DNA of 64,000 bases from positions 248,001-312,000 of the forward strand of contig NW_026848144.1 of NCBI RefSeq assembly GCF_030411735.1, in the 5' to 3' direction. Numbering within the stretch: the stretch's first letter is position 1; each line of letters opens with the position of its first letter. The DNA comes from Phialemonium atrogriseum. Its lineage: Eukaryota; Ascomycota; Sordariomycetes; Cephalothecales; Cephalothecaceae. Shown here one piece after another: positions 56,413 to 64,000 of this stretch. The position numbers and the translations under genes are program-made. The notes under the pieces were generated by a model that was given only the letters and a program-made list of their open reading frames with translations, did no database searches and was not told the origin of the DNA.

Positions 56413-58106
56413 ATGATGCTAGAAGAGAAGTGCGTACTTTGCCCATCCCTAGCGCCCGCAATCAGGGCGCGGGGAGCCAACTTTGCGGCGCTGACAGTGT
56501 TTGACCCTGACAGGTACATCGGTCTGGCATTGGCCATGACCTCAAGTTTAGCCATAGGTATGCGCTGCCCCATCGATCTTTTGAGGTGTGTCGATACTGA
56601 CAATTCGGTCCTGGTAGGCACGAGCTTCGTGATTACGAAAAAGGTACTGCTACTACACTCGTCCCGACCCAACCTCGATTCGAAACGATTCGAGAATCCA
56701 AAAGCCGATATCGAGAAGCCGAGACCACGTTTGCGCTGACACATCGCTACCATTGTAGGGCTTGATGCATGCTGAAGAACGGCATGGCTTTGAAGGAGAC
56801 GGCTTCACATATTTCAAGAGTCCCCTCTGGTGGGTAGGAATAGCGATATGTATGGGCGACCAACTTCCTTCCCTGCGGGTTCATCGCAACGATGACTGAC
56901 AAGGGCGCGTGCAGTGGTCCTCGGAGAAATCTGCAACTTTGCAGCGTACGCTTTCGCACCAGCCATTCTAGTAACACCACTGGGAGCCCTGGCTGTCCTG
57001 ATAGGCGCAGTTCTGGGCTCATATTTCCTCAAGGAAGAGCTTGGAACACTGGGCAAACTTGGGAGTGCCATCTGCTTGATAGGCGCCGTCATCATCGTCC
57101 TCCACGCCCCGCCCGACGAGGAGATCGAGACCATTGACCAGATCCTCCACTATGCGATCAAGCCGGGTACGACTATCTGGCCACCCTCCCTCGGGGTATG
57201 ACATGCTGACCTTCCCACTCCAGGATTCCTCCTCTATGCTGGCACTGTCTGCATATTTGCAGCCGTCATGATATATAAAGTCGCTCCCGTCTACGGAAAG
57301 ACGAATCCGCTCGTCTACCTTGGAATCTGCTCGCTTGTGGGCTCCGTGTCGGTCATGGCCATCAAGGCATTCGGCATTGCCGTGAAACTCACCATCGGTG
57401 GGCACAACCAGTTCACACACCCGTCGACCTACGTCTTCATGATCGTTACCACGGTCTGCATCCTGGTGCAGATGAACTACTTCAACAAGGCGCTGAGCCA
57501 GTTCCCCACCAACATGTACGTTTGTGGATCTGGGGTAAATTCGTGGCAGCTCAAATTGGCTGACAACAGTGCTTTAGTGTCAACCCGCTGTACTACGTAA
57601 CTTTTACGACAGCAACCCTCTGCGCATCCTTCATCCTCTTTAGCGGCTTTAACACGACCGACCCCATTAACACCCTCTCCCTCCTCTGCGGTTTCCTTGT
57701 GACCTTCACTGGCGTCTACCTGCTCAACCTCAGCCGCAACGACCCGAACGGCATTAAGATGATGGCACGCCGGGGCGACGCCACAGGAACCGACATGGTC
57801 TCCAGCATCCAGACGAGGATGAGCATGGAGGCACGGAGATCCGTGGGCCACCAGCGCCGTCTAAGCGTGGGGAGCAGCCGTGGCGACAGGGAAGGGTTGA
57901 TCCGTGCCTATGACGAAGAGGAGGCTGCCGGATTCGGGCTGACCGACCTCACCGAGGAGAGCGACGAGGAAATCGACCCGAGAAGCCCGATGATGGGGAG
58001 CCATCAACAAGGCCGCGCCAATGGCACAGCAAACGGAAATCCTCACGGCGCGAAGGGGCTCCAAGAACATATAGAGCTTCAGCCGAGGAAGTCTGATGAA
58101 CGGTAA
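56413..58106 (+). CDS. NIPA-family magnesium transporter
   Basis: Seven exons: 56413-56429, 56514-56557, 56618-56643, 56759-56849, 56915-57166, 57224-57515, 57578-58106; product 416 residues. NIPA (DUF803) proteins are multi-pass Mg2+ transporters of the plasma membrane and endosomes in the drug/metabolite transporter fold. The spliced N-terminus MMLEEKYIGLALAMTSSLAI continues GTSFVITKKGLMHAEERHGF, the family start. Conserved segments follow: VVLGEICNFAAYAFAPAILV, PLGALAVLIGAVLGSYFLKE, LGKLGSAICLIGAVIIVLHAPPDEEI, YGKTNPLVYLGICSLVGSVSV, QMNYFNKALSQFPTNIVNPLYYV and GFLVTFTGVYLLNLSR. About nine membrane segments are visible, then an approximately 110-residue Arg/Ser and acidic cytosolic tail ending RKSDER. 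Exons 1 and 3 are only 17 and 26 nt. Confidence 0.93.
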
Positions 58107-59296
58107 CCCGAACCAACACATCTCGTTATCAACCCCTGGCGTCCCTTGATAGTAATTCCCTCTGTCTTCACACGACATCCGAAACCTTTGTACATTTCCA
58201 TTCACCACATCGCATACGGGGGTCAACAGGGTCATAATCGGGGGTTTGGTTTCTCCTTCAACGAACGGGCTTCACACACGACAAGCCGATCCAACCGAAA
58301 CGAACGGATCGGACAGCATGATAGGCGTAGGTTGAAGCAGTTTGGGATGGGGAAGGGGTTCGTAAGGGCGAATTCGCTGCCTGCCTGCTTTTTGATTGGG
58401 AAATCCTGGCTACTACTACCTATTGAGCAAAAGCTTGCTCTCAATGACATGAGGATAAAGTGTTGGGGGGTTCATGACACGTTTGGGAGGGGGGCCGGAC
58501 ACACACACAGAGAGAGAGAGCCTCTTTACCATGGCAAACCGGCGTTATATGGATGGTCGATTATTGTTTCCTGTTCCCGACTTTTGCTGATTTATCGTTT
58601 TCTTGTTTGATTTTTGCGAACGCATCCGACGCTGTGGGGCCGTCTTGTACGATATATACACCCCGGCGGGGAGGGGTAATCGTGGGTTGCTTCATTTCTT
58701 CTGTTACGAGATCTAGAAGACGCAAGAGGGCCCAGGCGAAGTTCCTCTGGCTTGGAGTAGCTAGAAGCTAAATCCATCCATAGTACTGCATCTTGTAGCA
58801 TTACGGAGCAGACATTTTAGTCGACCCTTTCTACGATTATTGGATTTCCGTGTTGTGTTCATTGCTCTCTTTCCATTTCTCTTTTTCTCTCTCTCTTCCC
58901 TAAGGCCAGATATTGTAAGGTTAAGTACAAGAGGTGACCTGAAAAGGGAAAGGAAAGAAGGAAAAAAGGGAAAAGAAAAGTCGGCGACGCATCCATTCCC
59001 TCTCCTTCCTCGCAGTTGTCAATTCAAATGTTGTGTCATGACCATCAAAGTATGTTGACGCCGTGTAGACCCATCCCTTCCACCACCGGTTTGTACTTGC
59101 GAATTGATGCCAACGACGAAAAAAAGAAACGATCCTCCACAACCACAACCCAGACTTTCTCTCTTCCGGGGGGGGAAAGGGGCAACCAAAATGTCCGTCC
59201 CGTTTACCAGGCGGCGTCAATGTTCTCCTCGAATGAGGAAGAAGATGGTTGGCCGTGCTCCTCCTCGGCGAGTGGTCCGGACGCCTCGGGGGATTC
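58107..59296. other. Intergenic region between convergent NIPA and uS3 genes
   Basis: 1.2 kb between two 3' ends. Contains an (AC)6(AG)6 microsatellite at 58499-58522 and a CT-rich stretch at 58,860-58,900. No gene seen. Confidence 0.55.
58499..58522 (+). repeat. (AC)6(AG)6 compound microsatellite
   Basis: Twelve bases of AC repeat directly followed by twelve bases of AG repeat, about 390 bp downstream of the NIPA stop codon, probably in its 3' untranslated region. Confidence 0.95.
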
Positions 59297-60266
59297 CTAT
59301 TGCTCCGCAGGCGCCGGGGCCTCCTCGGCGCCCTCCTCGTCCTGGCGCTGGGCCTCAGCCTGGGCCTGGGCCTGGGCGGCCTTAGCGCCGTAGTCCTGGC
59401 TGCTCGGCTGCAGGACGGGGGCCTCCTCCTTGGGCTCGATGATGGTGACGGCGTCGGGGAGGGACTTCTGGGGGCCGGCCTTGCCCTCGGGGTCGCTGCC
59501 GCGCATGATCTTGACCTTGATGCCGAGCACGCCCTGGCGGAGCAGCACGTGGCGGGTGGCACTGTCGATGAAGTCCTTGGCCGGCTGGCCGCTGTGGATC
59601 ATGAATCCGTCGGTGAACTTCATGCTCTTGGCACGGGCGGCGCGGAGCTTGCCCGAGACGACGACCTCACAGCCCTTGGCGCCGCTCTCCATGATGAAGC
59701 GGAGGACACCGTAGCAGGCGCGGCGGACGGCCAGGCCGTTGAGCAGCTTGTAGCGGAGCGACTCGCACTGGGCGACGGCGGACAGGCCGCGGTTCTGGAC
59801 TTTGGCGGCGTAGAGGGAGACCGAGTTCTCGGGGAACTTGAACCGCTTCTGGATGAGCGAGGTGAGCTCGCGGATGCGGCGGCCCTGCTCGCCGAGGACC
59901 TCCTGTGTGTGTGTCGCCCGGATGATGATGTCGGTGACGGTCGGGGTGACGCGGACCTCGACGCCCGAGTAGCCCTCCTCGGCCAGCTCACGCTGGAAGA
60001 ACTCGTTCAGCTCGGCATAGAAGACACCGTCGGCGATGAACTTTCTCCGCTTGGAGCTGTGGGAGAAAATGCTGAGTTAGCAAGGCGTGATCAACAAACA
60101 AGGTTTAACAATCATCTCTTTCCCTCTCCTCTCTCTCAAAAATTATGTAGGTCTGGTTTTCCTTCCCCAGTATAATTTCGTGATGCCCTCAATATCCCCC
60201 CCCCACAGATGCATGATTCTTTTGGCCTGCAATTGTAACTCACATTTGGGTGCCTGGAACCGCCAT
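59297..60266 (-). CDS. RPS3: 40S ribosomal protein uS3
   Basis: Exons 60266-60244 (23 nt) and 60056-59297; product 260 residues. uS3 sits at the mRNA entry channel of the small subunit. The join gives MAVPGTQISKRRKFIADGVF, the fungal uS3 start. The KH domain contains VTDIIIRATHTQEVLGEQGR and RIRELTSLIQKRFKFPENSV. The second domain is conserved (GLSAVAQCESLRYKLLNGLA, FIMESGAKGCEVVVSGKLRA, GQPAKDFIDSATRHVLLRQG, GIKVKIMRG). The Ala/Gln/Glu-rich tail (AQAQAQAEAQRQDEEG) is longer than in yeast (240 residues). A tiny first exon and an intron of 187 nt right after the start are usual for fungal ribosomal protein genes. It faces the myotubularin gene across a divergent spacer. Confidence 0.97.
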
Positions 60267-60978
60267 GTTGTCTGTATGATCTCTTCTCTCTGGTCTACTC
60301 GGCTGGTGTCGAAGTGGCTTGTCTCGATTGGCGGTCGAAAGTCGATGAGGATTACTTTTTCGGCGGGTCGCGGTTCGAAAAGTTGAAGATTTCGGTGCAC
60401 TTTGGGACTTTTCTCAATGGTGAGGTGGGGGAAGCCCTAATCGCTAAAAGCGGTATGGCTTGATAACTGGCCGGGGTGCGCAGGTACGCTGGTACAGTAC
60501 ACGAGGCTCTACTAATGGCCCGTGCACAGCACGCTCACCAGCCACAGCACCTCGAGCTGCGCCAATGGGCGGGTCTGACATCACATGGCAAATAGAGTTA
60601 GCCTCGTTAGCCTCGCTGAAGCAATCCGCAACCCGCAAGTCGCAAGGCATCACGAATGGAAGCTGTGTTGCGGAGCTTCAAGTAACCGAACCCCGTACCG
60701 ACTTCGAGCACATCTCATGGCAGGCCACGCGCGACATACATGATTTTGCGTGTCCCTGCGCTCATCTACTTCCCGCTCTAGACAGTGCAGGATCAGACAG
60801 AGAGCTGCCCCTCGTTACCACTTTCGAGTCGACCAAAGTCGCCGAGTTCCCGACGCCATAGCAGCCCTAAACCCGTCATATTAGCCCAAGATGCCGATCC
60901 GGAGCTATAAACATGTTTGTTTCCGAGGCCAGGGGTTAAATATATATGGCGAGCTCTGACCCTGTTTATCTTTGCTAG
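60267..60978. promoter_or_regulatory. Divergent region with uS3 promoter and unresolved 5' end of the myotubularin gene
   Basis: The left part carries the uS3 promoter, with a CCCTAATCG word at about 60,436. The right part must contain the first coding exon(s) of the myotubularin gene, which I could not fix: a frame ending LVTTFESTK just before a GTCGCC at 60838 would splice in frame to the exon at 60979, but its ATG is uncertain. Confidence 0.45.
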
Positions 60979-63420
60979 GTCTACAAGAATATCCATGCGA
61001 TCCGTGGCGGGAAGCCCCAGCTTGGCGATCTTTACCTTCAAGACTACCACCTGATATTCTGCTTCCAAACAAGCCCCAACGGCTCAGAGGAATCCGGTGC
61101 ACCGGCAAAGGAACGGCAAGGCTGGACTGCATTCCAGATCATATCCCACTGTACTCTGCGCCCATCTCCGCCTTCCAGCGGAATCCCTTCTTCGATCCGC
61201 ATCCGCTGCCGGGATTTCACCTTTGTGGCCTTTAACTTTGCCGACGTCAAGCAGGCTCGTGATGCCTTTGACTTCATTCGAAGCCGTACGTGCAGGTTGG
61301 CAGGCATAGATAAGCTCTATGCTTTCAAATATGAGCCCCAACCACCAGAGAAGGCTGTTAAAGGGTGGGACTTTTACGATGCGAAAGCCGAATTCCGACG
61401 TCAGGGGATAAGTGAGAAGTCTGCGGACCGAGGTTGGCGAATATCTGCCATCAACAATGACTACACCTTCTCTCCGACCTACCCGGCGCTGCTGGTGGTC
61501 CCGTCCAAAATATCCGATAACACCCTCAAGTACGCCGGGGAGTTTCGTTCCCGAACTCGTATACCCGTCCTAACCTACTTCCACCCCGTGAACAACTGTA
61601 CCATCACTCGGAGCTCACAGCCCCTTGTTGGGATAAGATTCAAACGGAGTATCCAAGATGAGCGACTCGTCAGCGCATGCTTCTCTGCTTCAACCGACTT
61701 CCCCGGCACATCTCCAAGCCCCACAGGCCTAGAACAGAGCCCGTCCACCAGCCAAGTGGACCTGCCAGAGCCTATGGAACCCGAGCTGTCGGATATGGAG
61801 AGGCTCGAGGACGAATTCATCGCCGAGGCCAACGTGATGTATGATGAGAAAACAGGAAAGCGGCTGGTATACGGGGCACAGCAAAATAATTTGATCGTCG
61901 ATGCTCGGCCTGCAATCAACTCGCTTGCGATGCAGGCTGTGGGAAAGGGCTCTGAAAATATGGATTACTACAAGTGTGCGAAGAGGGTGTTCTTGAATAT
62001 AGACAACATACACGTCATGAGGGATTCTCTCAACAAGGTCATCGATGCGATCAAGGACGCCGACGTCTCCCCGTTTCCCCCGAATCAAGAACTACTTGCC
62101 AAGAGTAGCTGGCTGAGGCACATAACGGCAATCCTGGATGGCTCCGCCATCATCGCGAGACAGGTCGGAATTCAACACTCTCACGTTCTCATCCACTGCT
62201 CGGACGGTTGGGACAGGACAAGTCAGCTTAGTGCCTTGTCACAGCTCATGCTAGACCCTTATTACCGCACCATTGAGGGATTCATCGTCCTCGTTGAGAA
62301 GGATTGGCTCTCGTTTGGGCATATGTTCCAACTGCGATCCGGCTACTTGAGTCACGAGAAATGGTTCTCCACGCAAAACGATGCCCTTGCCGGCTCGACT
62401 ATCCAGCCTGGCGAAAACGACGGCAGGAATGACGCTCTCGAGAGCGCGTTGGCCAGCGCAAAGCGCTTCTTCAACAAAGGTCTGAATCAGGGCGACAGGG
62501 AGGACTCGTCGGGCCTCGACACCGATGCCGCGGATGAACCGAAGAGAGCGCCGAGCCCGGTTCCAAAAGACCAGGCCACGCAGCTCCGAGACATCTCACC
62601 CGTATTCCAGCAATTCCTCGACGCGACCTACCAACTGCTCCGGCAACACCCAACGCGTTTTGAGTTCAACGAGCGCTTTCTCCGCCGCTTGCTCTACCAC
62701 CTTTACTCGTGTCAGTATGGCACCTTTCTATATAATAGCGAATACCAGCGCAGAGAAGCCAATCTTCGTGACCGCACCTCGTCGGTCTGGGACTACTTCT
62801 TATCCCGCAGGAAAGAGTTCACCAACGAGGATTACGACCCCACCGTCGACGACCATATCAAGGGCCGTGAGCGCCTCGTCTTCCCGCGCTTCGGGGAGGT
62901 CCGCTGGTGGTACCAAGCCTTCAACCGCTCCGACGACGAGATGAACAGTGCGCTGAACGCCAGTGCTTTAGCCGCGGAGCGCGTCGCGACCTATCAACAC
63001 CGCAGCGAGGATCAAGCGGCTAGCAGCAGCACTCCGCCAGCCGATATGTCTTTCGACAGGGGGAGCAGCGTCGGCAGCTATCCGGGCACCCCCCGGCTCG
63101 GTGCCGCCGCGGGGGCAAGGGGCCTCAGCCGGAGTCCGCAGCCTCTGAGCTTGCCTACTAGCAAATCAGTGCTGACGGGGGTGGAGGCCGCGCACGTTAT
63201 GCTGACAGCTGATGCGGGGGTAGACCCGCCGCCGCTGAATCGGAGTGCAAGTACTGGAGATGTTTCGGGGGGGGGGACATTCGCAGCGCTGCGGGATGGG
63301 ATCGCAGGCCTGGGGATAGGGAAAGGGTTACTTGGGGGAGGAGGTGGCCTGGGATCGAGCAGCGATGTCGGACACCCGTTGGGGGATAGTGGTGGGGAAG
63401 AGATGAAGAGCATGGATTAG
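60979..63420 (+). CDS. YMR1: Myotubularin-family phosphoinositide 3-phosphatase (YMR1-like), N-terminal exon unresolved
   Basis: The main exon runs from an acceptor (TTTGCTAG) at 60978 to the stop and gives 813 residues without the N-terminal exon. Myotubularins remove the 3-phosphate of PI3P and PI(3,5)P2 on endosomes and vacuoles. The first 105 residues belong to a PH-GRAM domain (LGDLYLQDYHLIFCF, IRCRDFTFVAFNFADVKQAR). The phosphatase domain has GWRISAINNDYTFSPTYPAL and the active-site CX5R loop HCSDGWDRTSQLSALSQLML, with Cys at about 407 and Arg at 413, so it should be active. WLSFGHMFQLRSGYL and FQQFLDATYQLLRQHPTRFEF are also conserved. An acidic insertion lies near residue 490, and a Gly/Ser-rich tail of about 150 residues ends the protein. 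It opposes signals read by the FYVE protein at 29.5-30.4 kb (inference). Confidence 0.88.
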   Translation, partial: VYKNIHAIRGGKPQLGDLYLQDYHLIFCFQTSPNGSEESGAPAKERQGWTAFQIISHCTLRPSPPSSGIPSSIRIRCRDFTFVAFNFADVKQARDAFDFIRSRTCRLAGIDKLYAFKYEPQPPEKAVKGWDFYDAKAEFRRQGISEKSADRGWRISAINNDYTFSPTYPALLVVPSKISDNTLKYAGEFRSRTRIPVLTYFHPVNNCTITRSSQPLVGIRFKRSIQDERLVSACFSASTDFPGTSPSPTGLEQSPSTSQVDLPEPMEPELSDMERLEDEFIAEANVMYDEKTGKRLVYGAQQNNLIVDARPAINSLAMQAVGKGSENMDYYKCAKRVFLNIDNIHVMRDSLNKVIDAIKDADVSPFPPNQELLAKSSWLRHITAILDGSAIIARQVGIQHSHVLIHCSDGWDRTSQLSALSQLMLDPYYRTIEGFIVLVEKDWLSFGHMFQLRSGYLSHEKWFSTQNDALAGSTIQPGENDGRNDALESALASAKRFFNKGLNQGDREDSSGLDTDAADEPKRAPSPVPKDQATQLRDISPVFQQFLDATYQLLRQHPTRFEFNERFLRRLLYHLYSCQYGTFLYNSEYQRREANLRDRTSSVWDYFLSRRKEFTNEDYDPTVDDHIKGRERLVFPRFGEVRWWYQAFNRSDDEMNSALNASALAAERVATYQHRSEDQAASSSTPPADMSFDRGSSVGSYPGTPRLGAAAGARGLSRSPQPLSLPTSKSVLTGVEAAHVMLTADAGVDPPPLNRSASTGDVSGGGTFAALRDGIAGLGIGKGLLGGGGGLGSSSDVGHPLGDSGGEEMKSMD

Positions 63421-64000
63421 GGCATTCGGGTCATTGGCGACGAACGGCGTTGACATATCATATCCTTCTCCTCCCTTTTCCAGACCCGGTCCATGGATTG
63501 GGAATGAGCTTGATCAAGTTGTTTTGGAGCAAGGAAGGAATTTAGGACAGCGGTCTACTGGGAGTTATGATCGGGAAAGCATTGCTTCTAGATGAGCATA
63601 TACTATCTATATATATGCCTTGCCACTGCATATACGGTAAAGTGGCTGCTGCAGTGGCCCAGCTACTTTAATTACCTTGAGCTCATGATTGCTGCCATAT
63701 ACTATGGTACCCAAGCAGTCGGCATATGTATCTTGAAGCGGGAAGCCCCACCTCAAATCAATCAAGCTGTGGCTAGGTAAGAGTAGGTACCTAATAATAA
63801 GCTTTTGACCCCTCAAGTGTGGCTGGTGTGTTTATCAACCTGGAAGTGTCTGACCGCAACAGGGAGACGGGGCGCCTTTGAGATGGTACCGTACTTTTGA
63901 TACGCAGGAGAGAAGCTCAGTTCTCCCCTTTTCACACTATTGCCACATATTCCAAGCAAAGATGAAATGGGAGTTACCTATTTAGTGAGAATCAACTATG
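63421..64000. other. Right-edge intergenic sequence
   Basis: 0.58 kb downstream of the myotubularin stop, AT-richer, with a TAGGTACCTA word at about 63,785. No gene seen. Confidence 0.5.

Noticed and set aside
59249..60175. 308-codon plus-strand frame opposite uS3
   Set aside because: Leu/Gly/Asp-rich antisense shadow of the highly biased uS3 coding sequence.
60460..60861. Whole 133-codon frame as N-terminus of the myotubularin
   Set aside because: Only its last residues fit the family; the rest looks non-coding, so no exon was called.

Overview
The window comes from a filamentous ascomycete, most likely a Sordariomycete. The evidence is short GT-AG introns (about 50-200 nt) with CTAAC/CTGAC-type branch points, GC-rich coding sequence, AT-richer spacers with recurrent TAGGTACCTA-like words, and typical Pezizomycotina proteins (fused MoaA-MoaC, BAR-PH-VASt protein, YDR124W-like protein, DUF3074 protein). 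The order within the class is inference only.

I rebuilt 16 protein-coding genes by joining exons and checking that every junction keeps frame. From left to right: a large Pro-rich conserved protein running off the left edge (-); a BMT5-like 25S rRNA methyltransferase (+); a YDR124W-like protein (-) alone in about 13 kb of gene-poor DNA; a nine-exon ABCC/MRP transporter (-); an ELO-type fatty acid elongase (+); a FYVE protein (-); a fused molybdopterin-precursor gene (cnxABC/MOCS1 type, -) facing a WRAP73/WDR8 WD-repeat gene (+); a DUF3074 coiled-coil protein (-); a SIP3/LAM-type sterol-transfer protein (-); APC4 (-); delta-COP (-); a large acidic protein with a tandem repeat (+); a NIPA-type magnesium transporter (+); ribosomal protein uS3 (-); and a myotubularin lipid phosphatase (+).

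The content is mostly housekeeping: rRNA methylation and ribosome (BMT5, uS3), vesicle traffic and membrane lipids (delta-COP, LAM, FYVE, myotubularin, ELO), cell cycle and microtubules (APC4, WRAP73), transport (ABCC, NIPA) and molybdenum cofactor. There is no sign of a secondary-metabolite cluster, intact transposon, CRISPR array or virus-derived block. I could not recognise any tRNA or rRNA gene.

The observation most worth checking is in the molybdopterin gene. The intron donor between the MoaA and MoaC halves lies exactly over a Gly-Gly-stop. Intron retention would give free MoaA with the C-terminal Gly-Gly; splicing would give a MoaA-MoaC fusion that lacks it. This matches the logic known for human MOCS1. 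Other points: a possible one-base frameshift at the end of the YDR124W-like gene, the large empty flanks of that gene, a splice donor overlapping an apparent stop in the LAM gene, and very small or weakly spliced exons in APC4, NIPA and WRAP73.
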